Program-made: the position numbers and the translations under genes | Assembly: GCA_023391375.1 (NCBI GenBank) | Contig: JAEWBB010000011.1 | Span: 1-64,000 of the forward strand | From: Pseudomonadota bacterium | GTDB taxonomy: Bacteria; Pseudomonadota; Alphaproteobacteria; Sphingomonadales; Sphingomonadaceae | Direction of reading: 5' to 3' | DNA length: 64,000 nt | The notes under the pieces: model-generated | Seen by the model: only the letters and a program-made list of their open reading frames with translations | What the model was told of the DNA's origin: nothing | Database searches by the model: none | Shown: in pieces, positions 7,987 to 16,918 of the stretch | How positions within the stretch are numbered: the first letter of the stretch is position 1 | How the letters are laid out: the number at the start of each line of letters is the position of its first letter

Positions 7987-8028
7987 TGCCCGCTGGAAAC
8001 CGGTTTGGAAAGCCGTGCCCGGTGGAAA
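7987..8028. repeat. Direct repeat TGCCCGSTGGAAA before the sigma factor gene
   Basis: TGCCCGCTGGAAA (7987-7999) recurs as TGCCCGGTGGAAA (8016-8028), 29 bases apart, in the leader upstream of the sigma ATG at 7975. The spacing is close to three helical turns, so it could be a paired activator site or part of the promoter. No copy of the GCATCC-N16-CGTARC motif is found before this gene. Confidence 0.4.
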
Positions 8029-8123
8029 GTCGATTCCTGGCTGAAAAGAGGAACAGTGCAGTCATCGACCTCCACCGGGTGGCCTGGCCGGCACGGGGCG
8101 TGGTGTGCCGGTCAAACGCTCAT

Positions 8124-8714
8124 TCAGGGCATCAGCACGCTGTCGACGACGTGGATGACGCCGTTCGACTGCATGACATCGGCAATGGTGATGTTGGCGC
8201 GGCCGCCCTTTGAATCGATCACGACCCAGCCCGATCCGGACTGCTGGAGCATCAGCTTTTCACCCTGGACGGTGGTCAGCGTGGCAGTGCCGCCGTGGGC
8301 GGCGGCGTTGGCCTTGATGTCGGCGGCGGTCATCGTGCCGGGCACGACGTGATAGGTGAGGATGTTGGTCAGCATCGCCTTGTTCTGCGGCATGACGAGC
8401 GTGTCGACCGTGCCGGCGGGCAGCTTGGCGAAGGCGGCATTGGTCGGGGCGAAGACGGTGAAGGGTCCGGGGCCGCTCAGCGTGTCGACCAGGCCGGCGG
8501 CCTTGACCGCGGCGACCAGCTTGGTGTGGTCGGCCGAGTTCATCGCGTTCTCGACGATGTTCTTGCTGGCATACATGGCGGCGCCGCCAACCATCGGATT
8601 TTCCATCGCCATCGGCGCGGCCATGCCGTCGTTCGACATCGTATCGTTCATGGCGCAACCGGCCAGCGCGAGGCTCGCCGTGGCGGCGAGGGCGCAAATG
8701 CGGATCGGGTTCAT
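8124..8714 (-). CDS. Fasciclin-domain lipoprotein
   Basis: 196 residues from ATG 8714, which follows GGAG by 7 bases. The N-terminus is a lipoprotein signal ending in ALAGCAMND. A methionine-rich linker leads into one fasciclin (FAS1) domain from about residue 50, with ENAMNSADHTKLVAAVKAAG, FTVFAPTNAAFAKLP, the H-box LTYHVVPGTM and the closing NGVIHVVDSVLMP. FAS1 domains mediate adhesion or carbohydrate/protein contact at the cell surface. In mycobacteria FAS1 proteins (MPT70, MPT83) are the main SigK targets next to DipZ; here the gene stands 148 bases before a SigK-like gene and has the same promoter motif as msrB. The methionine-rich linker could itself be an oxidation target for the exported MsrB (inference). 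Confidence 0.92.
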   Translation of the reverse strand: MNPIRICALAATASLALAGCAMNDTMSNDGMAAPMAMENPMVGGAAMYASKNIVENAMNSADHTKLVAAVKAAGLVDTLSGPGPFTVFAPTNAAFAKLPAGTVDTLVMPQNKAMLTNILTYHVVPGTMTAADIKANAAAHGGTATLTTVQGEKLMLQQSGSGWVVIDSKGGRANITIADVMQSNGVIHVVDSVLMP

Positions 8715-8759
8715 GCGGGGCTCCTTTTTTCGCACAGCCGTTCAGCGGCTGCACGAGGA

Positions 8760-8787
8760 GTTACGGAGCCCGCCTCCTGTCGGATGC
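8760..8787 (-). promoter_or_regulatory. ECF-type promoter motif before the fasciclin gene
   Basis: On the minus strand GCATCC (8787-8782), exactly 16 bases, then CGTAAC (8765-8760); the -10-like element is 45 bases before the ATG. Five of six bases match in each half with the msrB copy or better, with identical spacing. Confidence 0.6.
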
Positions 8788-8809
8788 GGTCAGGCCGGAG
8801 GCGGCCTTT

Positions 8810-10600
8810 TCAAGCGGCCTCTTCGCCGAACTGGAGCGCGGCAAGGCGACTGTAGAGTCCGCCGGCGGCGCTCAAGGCGGCGTGGGTGCCTTCCTCGACG
8901 ATCCGGCCTTCATCCATGACAACGATGCGGTCGGCCTTGCGGACGGTGGCGAGGCGGTGGGCGATGACGATGGTCGTCCGGCCTTCCATCAGGCGCTCGA
9001 GCGCGTCCTGCACCGCTTTCTCGCTTTCGGCGTCGAGCGCGCTGGTGGCCTCGTCGAGCAACAAGAGCGGCGCGTCGCGGCGGAGCAGCGCGCGCGCGAT
9101 GGCGATGCGCTGGCGTTGGCCGCCCGACAGGCGCGCGCCGCCTTCACCCATGAAAGTGTCGAGGCCTTCGGGCAGCGCGCGCAGGAAGGTTTCGGCGTTG
9201 GCGTCGCGGGCGGCGGCCCAGATGGCGTCGTCGTCCGCGTCCCACTGGCCGTAGCGCAAATTGTCGCGGGCCGAGGCGGCGAAGATCACCGTGTCCTGCG
9301 GCACCATGGCGATGCGCTGGCGGACGTCGGCGGGGTCGGCTTGCGTGAGGTCGACGCCGTCCATCGTCACCTTGCCGGCCTGCGGGTCGTAGAACCGCTG
9401 GGCGAGCTGGAACAGGGTCGACTTGCCGGCGCCTGACGGGCCGACCACGGCGAGCGTCTCGTTCGGGCGGACGGCCAGGGTGAAATCGTGCAGCGCGGGC
9501 ATGTCGGGCCGGGTCGGATAGCGGAACTCGACATGGTCGAACGCTAGGGCGCCGGTCGGCGGCGGCAGCGGCACCGGGTTGGCGGGCGTTTCGATCGTCG
9601 GTTCGGCGTCGAGCAGTTCGCGCAGCCGTTCGGATGCACCGGCCGCGCGAAGGAGATCGCCATAAACTTCGGACAGCGCGCCGAACGCGCCCGCGACAAG
9701 GCCGCCGTAGAGGACAAAGGCGGCGATGGTGCCGCCCGACATGTCGCCGCGCGCGACGTCGATCGCGCCTTGCCAGATGATGGTGGTGATCGACCCGAAG
9801 ATGATCAGGATGAACAGTGCCGTCATCAGCGCGCGAAGGCCGATACGGCGGCGGGCGGTGGCGAAGACGGTCTCGGTGGCGGCACGGAACCGTTCGGCCT
9901 CGCGGCCCTGCTGGTTGAAGCTTTGCACGACCTTCATCGCGCCCAGCACTTCGCCGGTGATCGTGCCGACGTCGGCAATGCGGTCCTGGCTGCGGGCGGA
10001 CACCGCGCGTACCTTGCGGCCGAGGATCAGCACGGGCCCTAGGATCAGCGGGATGCCGAGCAGCAGCATGGCGGCGAGCTTGGGCGCCAGCACGAACAGC
10101 ATCACCGTGCAGGCGATGCCCATGATGGTGTTGCGCAGCGCGATCGACACCGACGAGCCGACCACCTGCTCGATCATCGTCGTGTCGACGGTAATGCGGC
10201 TGGTGATTTCGGCCGGGCGGTTTTCCTCGAAGAAGCCCGGAGCGAGGCGCAGCAGGTTGCGGTGCACCGCGAGGCGGACGTCGGCGACCACGCGTTCGCC
10301 GATCCAGCTGATCAGGTAGAAACGCGCGGCCGTGGCGAGCGCCATGACGACCACCAGCATCAGAAGATATTCGAACCAGCGGCTGATGTCGCCGGTGCTT
10401 CCCGAGCCGAAGCCTTTGTCGATGATCAGCTTGAACGCGTAGGGGATGCCCGACGTCGCCGCCGCCGCGAAGATCAGCGCCAGCGCCGCGCCGGCGAGGT
10501 GACCGGGATAGCGCAGCGCGAAACGAAACACGGTGTCGAGGCTGGAAAGCGATCTGCCGGGCTTGCCGGTCTGGGTCGGGGAGCGGGCCATGTGGGACAT
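8810..10600 (-). CDS. ABC exporter, fused permease and ATPase
   Basis: 596 residues from ATG 10600 (ATG 10591 is an alternative; longer in-frame extension lacks sense). Residues 1-300 form a six-helix type-1 exporter domain; residues 350-590 the ATPase, with Walker A GPSGAGKST, signature LSGGQRQR, Walker B LLLLDEATSALD and the switch histidine IVIAHRLATV. It is a half-transporter that works as a homodimer, in the MsbA/ABCB-like group, and could export lipids, peptides or drugs; the substrate cannot be told from sequence. It lies 95 bases upstream of the fasciclin gene on the same strand but the fasciclin promoter motif lies between, so they are probably separate units. Divergent from phaZ. 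Confidence 0.9.
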   Translation of the reverse strand: MSHMARSPTQTGKPGRSLSSLDTVFRFALRYPGHLAGAALALIFAAAATSGIPYAFKLIIDKGFGSGSTGDISRWFEYLLMLVVVMALATAARFYLISWIGERVVADVRLAVHRNLLRLAPGFFEENRPAEITSRITVDTTMIEQVVGSSVSIALRNTIMGIACTVMLFVLAPKLAAMLLLGIPLILGPVLILGRKVRAVSARSQDRIADVGTITGEVLGAMKVVQSFNQQGREAERFRAATETVFATARRRIGLRALMTALFILIIFGSITTIIWQGAIDVARGDMSGGTIAAFVLYGGLVAGAFGALSEVYGDLLRAAGASERLRELLDAEPTIETPANPVPLPPPTGALAFDHVEFRYPTRPDMPALHDFTLAVRPNETLAVVGPSGAGKSTLFQLAQRFYDPQAGKVTMDGVDLTQADPADVRQRIAMVPQDTVIFAASARDNLRYGQWDADDDAIWAAARDANAETFLRALPEGLDTFMGEGGARLSGGQRQRIAIARALLRRDAPLLLLDEATSALDAESEKAVQDALERLMEGRTTIVIAHRLATVRKADRIVVMDEGRIVEEGTHAALSAAGGLYSRLAALQFGEEAA

Positions 10601-10730
10601 GCGCCTAGCAGTGTGGCGCGGCGGCCTCAATCGCCCGCCGTTCGATGGTGCGCTGCGGCAAAAAGGGTTGGCGATGGCACCAAAAGCGCCCACAACCGTT
10701 CATCCGTGCTGACAAAATCCAAGGAAACCG

Positions 10731-11957
10731 ATGCTTTACGACGCCTATGAGGTGCAGCGTTCGCTGCTGGCCGGCGCCAGCCGCCTGGCCGGCCTGGGCG
10801 CGAGCTGGCTGAACAATCCGGCCAACCCGTTCGGTTACCTGTCGATCGGGCCCGTTGCCGCCGCCTCGCTCGAGGTGTTCGCCCACGCCGCCGCGCCGCA
10901 CGGCAAGCCGGACTTCGGGATTGCGACGGTCAAGGTCGGCGACCGGATGGTGCCGGTGAGCGAGGAGATCGTCGCCCGCCACCCGTTCGGACAGCTCAAG
11001 CACTTCGTGAAGAAAGGCGTGACGGGGCAGGAGAAACTGCTGATCGTCGCGCCGATGAGCGGCCACTACGCGACCCTGCTGCGCGGCACGGTCGAGCGGT
11101 TGCTGCCGAGCCACGACGTCTACATCACCGACTGGCGCGACGCGAAGCAGGTGCCGCTCGAGGACGGCAGCTTCGATCTCGACGATTATGTCGATTACCT
11201 CGTCGGCTGGCTGCGCGACATCAAGGGGAAGGGCGAGCGAGCCCATATGCTGGCGGTGTGCCAGCCGTCGGTCCCGGCGCTGGCCGCGGCGGCGGTGATG
11301 GCCAAGGCGAACGACCCGGCGCGGCCCAAGTCGCTGACCATGATGGGCGGCCCGGTCGATACGCGAAAGGCGCCGACCGCGGTCAACACGCTGGCCACCC
11401 AGCGCCCGCACAGCTGGTTCCAGAACAACGTCATCGCGACGGTGCCGATGATCTACGATGGCGCGGGACGGAAGGTCTATCCGGGCTTCCTGCAGCTGGC
11501 CGGCTTCATGACCATGAACCTGGGCAGCCACCTGATGAGCCACTGGGAGATGTTCAAGCACCTAGTGGTCGGCGACGACGAGAGCGCGGATGCGACCCGC
11601 GAATTCTACGACGAATATCGCAGCGTGTGCGACATGACGGCGGAATTCTACCTTCAGACCATCGACGTCGTGTTCCAGCGCCACCTACTGCCGAAGGGCG
11701 AGTATCTCCACCACGGCAAGAAGGTCGATGTGGGCGCGATCAAAGACATCGCGCTGCTGGCGATCGAGGGCGAGCGCGACGACATTTCGGGCATCGGCCA
11801 GACCAAGGCGGCGCTCGACATCGCGACCCACCTGCCGCGCGACAAGAAGCAGTATCTGCTCGCCAAGGACGTCGGCCACTACGGCATCTTCAACGGCCGC
11901 AAGTGGCGCGAGCGGATTGCGCCGGTGGTCGAAAAGTTCATCGCCGCCCACGCCTGA
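10731..11957 (+). CDS. phaZ: Intracellular polyhydroxyalkanoate depolymerase
   Basis: 408 residues. Conserved features of the intracellular PHB depolymerase family are present in order: MLYDAYEVQRS at the N-terminus, KLLIVAPMSGHYATLLRGTV, VYITDWRDA, the lipase-box-like nucleophile AVCQPSVP (cysteine in place of serine, as usual in this family), and the C-terminal DVGHYGIFNGRKWRE with the catalytic histidine. The enzyme hydrolyses stored poly-3-hydroxybutyrate in the cytoplasm to release carbon. ATG 10731 is preceded by AAGGAA. No PHA synthase or phasin is in the window. DUF885 follows after 57 bases. Confidence 0.93.
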   Translation: MLYDAYEVQRSLLAGASRLAGLGASWLNNPANPFGYLSIGPVAAASLEVFAHAAAPHGKPDFGIATVKVGDRMVPVSEEIVARHPFGQLKHFVKKGVTGQEKLLIVAPMSGHYATLLRGTVERLLPSHDVYITDWRDAKQVPLEDGSFDLDDYVDYLVGWLRDIKGKGERAHMLAVCQPSVPALAAAAVMAKANDPARPKSLTMMGGPVDTRKAPTAVNTLATQRPHSWFQNNVIATVPMIYDGAGRKVYPGFLQLAGFMTMNLGSHLMSHWEMFKHLVVGDDESADATREFYDEYRSVCDMTAEFYLQTIDVVFQRHLLPKGEYLHHGKKVDVGAIKDIALLAIEGERDDISGIGQTKAALDIATHLPRDKKQYLLAKDVGHYGIFNGRKWRERIAPVVEKFIAAHA

Positions 11958-12014
11958 CGCTGGCCCTCGACGAGCGAAGGCCTATGGTGCCGCCTGATTT
12001 GCAGGAGGCGCACG

Positions 12015-13856
12015 ATGGGTTTTGCACTGGGCCGGCGGGAATTCCTTGGCGGGGTCGCGATGGCGGGGCTGCTCGGCGGCTGCCGCTTTACCGAAGCGGG
12101 CGGCGGCACTGCTGCGGGCAATAACGACCTTGCCAAGACGCTGGACGGCCTCGCCGACCAGATGCTCGCCGAATATCCGCAGAATGCGACCATCCTCGGC
12201 ATCGCCAAGGGCGCGAAGGCGCCGCTGGCGCACCAGTGGCAGGACCAGACGCCGATGGGCGTGGCGACGCGCAAGGCGGCGATCGGGCAGCGGCTGCAGA
12301 CGCTGAAGGGCCTCGACCTCGCCGACCTGTCGAACCTCGACAAGCTGAACGGCGCGGTGGCGCTGCAGGCGCACGAACTGGCGGCTGGCGGCTATGAATT
12401 CCCGTTCGGCGACCCGGTGGTCCTCGACCCCAACAACGGCTTTCGCAACACGCCCTACGTGGTGAACCAACTCGGGTCGTCGTTCATCGACATTCCCGAT
12501 TTCCTGGAAAGCCGGCACACGATCGAAAATGCCGAGGACGCGGCGGCGTTCGCCGACCGGGTCGACGCCTATGCCCGCAACATCGACGGCGAGACCGAGC
12601 GGATGAAGCACGACCGCGGGATCGGCGTGGTCGCGCCGGACTTCGTGCTCGACAAGACCGTGGCGATGATCGCCACCGGCGCGGGCGAGACGCCCGACGG
12701 GTCGGGGGTGATGAAGACGCTGACGAAGAAGATGGGTGAGGCGAAGCTCGACGACGCCGCGCTGACGGACCGCGTGCGCAAGGCGATGGGGGAGAAGGTC
12801 ATCCCCGCCTTGCAGCGCCAGTTGGAGGAGCTAAAGCAGCACCGCGCCAAGGCGACGAGCGATGCCGGGACGTGGCATTTCGCCAACGGCGACGCTTATT
12901 ACGCCTGGGCGCTGAAGGCGGGGACGACGACCACCAGGAGCCCGCAGGAAATCCACCAGCTCGGCGAAGAGCAGGTGCGCGTCATCCAGTCGACGATGGA
13001 CGGCATCCTGAAGAAGCAGGGGCTGACCGGCGGGACGGTGGGCGAGCGGATGGCGGCGCTGGGCAAGCGGCCGGACCAGCTGTTCGCCAACACCGACGCG
13101 GGCCGGGCGGAACTTCTCGCCTACCTCAACGGGCGGATCGACGACGTGCGCACCCGCCTGCCGCGCGCCTTTGCGACGATGGTGCCGGGCAAACTGATCA
13201 TCAAGCGGGTGCCGCCGGCGATCCAGGACGGCGCGCCGGGCGGTTATGCGGCGGCCGGGTCGATCGACGGCAAGGTGCCGGGCAATTATTACATCAACCT
13301 CAAGGACACCGGCGAGTGGCCCAAGTTCAGCCTGCCGACGCTATGCTATCACGAGGGCATCCCGGGCCACATCTGGCAGGGCGATTACGCCAACCGGCTG
13401 CCGCTGATCCGCTCGATGCTGGCGTTCAACGCCTATAGCGAGGGCTGGGCGCTTTATGCCGAGCAATTGGCGGATGAGCTGGGCGTCTACGACGGCGATC
13501 CGCTTGGACAGCTCGGCTACCTCCAGTCGCAGTCGTTCCGCGCGTGCCGGCTGGTCGTGGACACCGGGCTTCACGCGATGAAATGGACGCGGGCGCAGGC
13601 GATCGACTGGTTCGTGAAGACCAACGGCGACGATCCCGGTTCGATTGCGGGCGAGGTCGACCGCTATTGCGCAATGCCGGGGCAGGCGTGTGGCTACTTG
13701 ATCGGGCGGCTGGAGATTCTTCGCCTGCGCGAAAAGGCGCAGAAGGCCATGGGCGCGAAGTATGACCTGCGAACGTTCGACGATGCGGTGGTGAAGGGCG
13801 GCGGGGTGCCGATGACGCTGCTCGAAACGGTGATCGACCGCTACATCAAGGCTTAG
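12015..13856 (+). CDS. DUF885 family protein, probable exported metallopeptidase
   Basis: 613 residues. The N-terminus GRREFLGGVAMAGLLGGC is a Tat-type signal with a lipobox-like cysteine, so it is probably an exported lipoprotein. The rest matches the DUF885 family: HTIENAEDAAAFADRVDAY, then YYINLKDTGEWPKFSLPTL and the motif HEGIPGH, with NAYSEGWALYAEQL after it. This is an HExxxGH-like zinc site and the family is thought to be peptidase-like; its substrate is unknown. ATG 12015 follows an excellent AGGAGG at 6 bases. The 3' end overlaps the convergent MFS gene by 11 bases. Confidence 0.9.
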   Translation: MGFALGRREFLGGVAMAGLLGGCRFTEAGGGTAAGNNDLAKTLDGLADQMLAEYPQNATILGIAKGAKAPLAHQWQDQTPMGVATRKAAIGQRLQTLKGLDLADLSNLDKLNGAVALQAHELAAGGYEFPFGDPVVLDPNNGFRNTPYVVNQLGSSFIDIPDFLESRHTIENAEDAAAFADRVDAYARNIDGETERMKHDRGIGVVAPDFVLDKTVAMIATGAGETPDGSGVMKTLTKKMGEAKLDDAALTDRVRKAMGEKVIPALQRQLEELKQHRAKATSDAGTWHFANGDAYYAWALKAGTTTTRSPQEIHQLGEEQVRVIQSTMDGILKKQGLTGGTVGERMAALGKRPDQLFANTDAGRAELLAYLNGRIDDVRTRLPRAFATMVPGKLIIKRVPPAIQDGAPGGYAAAGSIDGKVPGNYYINLKDTGEWPKFSLPTLCYHEGIPGHIWQGDYANRLPLIRSMLAFNAYSEGWALYAEQLADELGVYDGDPLGQLGYLQSQSFRACRLVVDTGLHAMKWTRAQAIDWFVKTNGDDPGSIAGEVDRYCAMPGQACGYLIGRLEILRLREKAQKAMGAKYDLRTFDDAVVKGGGVPMTLLETVIDRYIKA

Positions 13857-15231
13857 GCGCGCCTTTTCCCGTCAGGCCGATGAACGCCGCGACGCCGCCG
13901 AGCGCGGCGACGATGGCGGCGACGACCAATGCGACGGCGAAGGGCTGGAGCAGTGCCTCGCCCTCCGCCACCAGCACCGCGCCGAGCAGCGCGGTGGCGA
14001 TCAGCCCGCCGGTGCGTGACAACGCGCTGTTGAAGCCGGAGACCATGCCGGTGTGCCGGGCGTCGACCGAGGCGAGCACCGCGCTGGTCAGCGGGGCGAC
14101 GGCCAGCGCCATGCCGAAGCTCATCACCGCGATCGCCGGGAAGACGTGCGTCCAGTAAGCCTGCCCGCCGGCGATGCGGGTGCCGAGGAGGAGGCCGAGG
14201 CCGACCACCGTCGGCCCGACGGTCAGCGGCCAGCGCGGGCCGATGCGAGCGGCGAGCTTGCCCATCAGCGGCGAGCCGATGGCGAGGATGATCGACAGGG
14301 GGAGCAGCGACAGCCCGCCTTCGATCGGCGTGTAGCCGCCGGCGGAGATGAGGACGTAGGGAATCAGGAGGAGCGACCCGCCGAACGCGCCGTAGAGCAG
14401 GAACGTCATCAGGTTGAGCGCGCTGAAATCGCGGTTGGCGAAATACCCGAGCGGGATCATCGCATCCTCGCCCTTGCGGTGCTCGACCAGCATGAAAACG
14501 AGGAGGCACAGGACGCCAGCGGCCAGCGTCACCGCGGACGTCGTCGACAGCGATTTTTCGGAGGACCAGAGGGTGAGGGCGTAGGTCAACGCGCCGAGCG
14601 CGGCCGTCGCTAGCACCGCGCCGGCCCAGTCGAGCGGACGGCACTTGTCCTGCACCACTTCCTCCACCTTGGTCAGCGCGAGGAGAATGGCGGCGGCGGC
14701 GAACGGCAGGTTGATCCAGAAGATCGACGGCCATCCGGCATGATCGACCAGCCAGCCGCCGATCAGCGGGGCGATCGCGGCACTGATCGCGCCCGCGGCG
14801 GCCCAAATGCCGACCGCGCGGCCGCGCGCCTCGCCTTCGTAAACGCCGTTCAAGAGCGCGAGGCTGTTTGGAAGGAGGAGTGCGGCGCCAATGCCCTGCA
14901 GCGCGCGGCCGGCCAGCAGCACCTCGAGCGAGGGCGAGACCGCGCAGGCGGCGCTGGCGAGCGCGAACAGGGCCGTGCCGATCACCAGCCATTTGCGCCG
15001 CCCCTGGTGATCGCCCAACGCGCCGCCCATCAGGATCAGCGCTGCGAGCGGCAGGGTGAAGGCGTTGACCACCCACTGGATCTGGGGGCCGTTGGCATGG
15101 AGGTCGCCGCGGATCGCGGGCAGGGCGACGTTGAGCACCGAGCCGTCGATGAAGCTCAAGGACGAGGCGGCGATCGACATGACCAGGGTCCAGGCGGGCG
15201 CGGCCTTGGGCTTGGGGTCGGCGCGGCTCAC
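13846..15231 (-). CDS. MFS transporter, DHA2 (EmrB/QacA-like) drug exporter family
   Basis: 461 residues beginning with GTG 15231, which overlaps the stop of the DUF4126 gene (GTGA). The N-terminal SLSFIDGSVLNVALPAI and RRKWLVIGTALF motif A region, GRALQGIGAALLLPN motif B and the 13-14 hydrophobic segments place it among proton-driven DHA2 exporters. Substrate not predictable. Translational coupling to DUF4126 suggests the two membrane proteins are made together. Confidence 0.88.
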   Translation of the reverse strand: MSRADPKPKAAPAWTLVMSIAASSLSFIDGSVLNVALPAIRGDLHANGPQIQWVVNAFTLPLAALILMGGALGDHQGRRKWLVIGTALFALASAACAVSPSLEVLLAGRALQGIGAALLLPNSLALLNGVYEGEARGRAVGIWAAAGAISAAIAPLIGGWLVDHAGWPSIFWINLPFAAAAILLALTKVEEVVQDKCRPLDWAGAVLATAALGALTYALTLWSSEKSLSTTSAVTLAAGVLCLLVFMLVEHRKGEDAMIPLGYFANRDFSALNLMTFLLYGAFGGSLLLIPYVLISAGGYTPIEGGLSLLPLSIILAIGSPLMGKLAARIGPRWPLTVGPTVVGLGLLLGTRIAGGQAYWTHVFPAIAVMSFGMALAVAPLTSAVLASVDARHTGMVSGFNSALSRTGGLIATALLGAVLVAEGEALLQPFAVALVVAAIVAALGGVAAFIGLTGKGAPKP

Positions 15232-15836
15232 GCCGCTTTACGTGGCGGCGGGTTCACGCGGTCGATGACCCGGCGCAGGAAGCGGCGGGCGGCGACCACC
15301 AGCCACAGCGACAACACGACGAGGATCAGCGCGATCAAGGCCGCCGCGATCGGGTTGGCGATGGCAAGGGCGAGCAGGCCGCCTGTCGCGACGTCTTCGC
15401 CGGTCGAGACGAGGATGTTGGAGAAAGGTTCGGGACTGGCGTTGACCATCGCCCGCGCGCCGGCCTTCCCGGCATGGGCCATGAACGCCGCACCGCCGCC
15501 CAGGAGGAAGCTGGCGACCTGCCAGGTCGGGTCGCCGCTATCGACGATGGCGAGGCTGAGGAGAGCGCCACCCAGCGGTCGAATGAACGAATGGATCGCG
15601 TCCCAGGCGCTGTCGACCCAGGCGATCTTGTCGGCGAAGAACTCGGCGAAGGTGCCGACCGCGGCGACGGCCAGCACCCAGTTGTTCGACAGGATGTCGA
15701 GCCCGTGAAGCTGTTCGGGGAGCGGGACGAACCCGAACTTCATCGCCAGCCCCGTGACCAGCGTGACAAGGTAGAGCCGCCAGCCGGCAAGCAGGCTGGT
15801 CGAGGCGGCAAGCGCGATCAGTTCGGTAGGACCCAT
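15228..15836 (-). CDS. DUF4126 family membrane protein
   Basis: 202 residues from ATG 15836. About five hydrophobic segments with the family pattern TELIALAASTSLLAGWRLYL at the start, then DKIAWVDSAWDAIHSFIRPL and LGGGAAFMAHAGKAGARAMV. Function of the family is unknown; it is found in many proteobacteria as an inner-membrane protein. Overlaps the start of the MFS exporter by 4 bases. Confidence 0.85.
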   Translation of the reverse strand: MGPTELIALAASTSLLAGWRLYLVTLVTGLAMKFGFVPLPEQLHGLDILSNNWVLAVAAVGTFAEFFADKIAWVDSAWDAIHSFIRPLGGALLSLAIVDSGDPTWQVASFLLGGGAAFMAHAGKAGARAMVNASPEPFSNILVSTGEDVATGGLLALAIANPIAAALIALILVVLSLWLVVAARRFLRRVIDRVNPPPRKAA

Positions 15837-15884
15837 CACGGCAGAACGCACGACATTGGTTGCGGTGCCGTCATGGTCCGCGGC

Positions 15885-16772
15885 CTAACCCGGGAAGAGG
15901 TCCGCGGGCGCGCCGGGAATTTTTCGACACGCTAGGTCGTACGCGCCGAAACGCGTCTTGCGATACTGCGGGACGAGACCCGGCGCGCGCCCGACGAAGT
16001 CCGCGAGGCTTTCAAGTCCGTCCTGGTTATCGTCAATAAAGTCTTCGCGAATATGGACGGCCGCTTCTCCCAACGTGGGTTGCGGGAGAAGCTTTTTCAG
16101 CGCCGCGAAGTCGGCCTCGCCGAAGGTCTTGTACGATTTCGCCGGCGCCAGCTTGAGGATGTTCAGCGCATCGGCCCAGACCATGCACGTGATCCGTGTG
16201 TGCGCTTCGTTGCCGATGGCGCGAATGGCAGGGTAGATTGCGCCGACCTCGCCGCCCTTGCCCCGCCACTCGTCGATGCCGCCGCGCAGCCAGTAGATGT
16301 TGCGATAGCCGAGCTTCGCCGCGCGCAGCACGACGTTGTACGACATGAAGCAGCCGCTGTTATGGCAATAGACCACGAACGGCCGGTCGAGGTCGGTGCC
16401 GACGGTGTAGTGGAGTTGCCGCTCGGTCATCAACTGGCTGTCGCCATCGAACGACGTTCCCGACCAGCTGTCGACCATTTGCCAGGTGCCGGGGATGCCC
16501 TTGTCCTCGTTGATCGGCGTGAGGCCTACCATGCGGCCCGTGCCGTATGCGGCAACCAGGCAGTTCATTTCCTCGACCGACACGCGCGTCGCGCCCGGGA
16601 CGCTGATGGGCGTGTTACCCGACGCGCCGTCGTGAAGGCCGCCTTTCCAGTCGCCGCCCTTGCCGTCCGGCGTCGACTGGCCGGCCTTGCACTGCGCATC
16701 GGCATTCGCCTTGGAGATAGGGCCGGGCGCGCCGGCGGACAGCGCGAAGGCTGCGAGCATGCTCGTGATCAT
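15885..16772 (-). CDS. Exported rhodanese-domain protein
   Basis: 295 residues with a short signal peptide (ITSMLAAFALSAGAPG). The rhodanese-like domain lies around residues 50-180, with ISVPGATRVSVEEMNCLVA, then the active-site loop YCHNSGCFMSYN and RNIYWLRGGIDEWRGKGG. The active loop has an extra residue compared with the common CxxxxR form, so sulfurtransferase activity is not certain. A C-terminal domain of about 110 residues with DDNQDGLESLADFVGRAP has no known assignment and could bind calcium (DDNQDG, inference). Similar exported rhodaneses occur near PQQ-alcohol oxidation genes elsewhere, but none is present here. Alternative start 16760. Confidence 0.8.
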   Translation of the reverse strand: MITSMLAAFALSAGAPGPISKANADAQCKAGQSTPDGKGGDWKGGLHDGASGNTPISVPGATRVSVEEMNCLVAAYGTGRMVGLTPINEDKGIPGTWQMVDSWSGTSFDGDSQLMTERQLHYTVGTDLDRPFVVYCHNSGCFMSYNVVLRAAKLGYRNIYWLRGGIDEWRGKGGEVGAIYPAIRAIGNEAHTRITCMVWADALNILKLAPAKSYKTFGEADFAALKKLLPQPTLGEAAVHIREDFIDDNQDGLESLADFVGRAPGLVPQYRKTRFGAYDLACRKIPGAPADLFPG

Positions 16773-16918
16773 GTCGTTCGATTTCCCACCCCGTTTAGGC
16801 CGCGGACGCTAGACGGGCCGCGCGCACGTGCCAAGCGTGCTCATTTCACCGCGCCATCACCGCGCCCTCATGACGGCAGGCGGGGATTGGGAGATAAGGG
16901 CGGCGAAGGAGACAAGGC

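Noticed and set aside
8792..8807. Hairpin AGGCCG-GAGG-CGGCCT followed by TTT
   Set aside because: Oriented as a terminator for the + strand, where no gene ends. Both flanking genes run on the minus strand.
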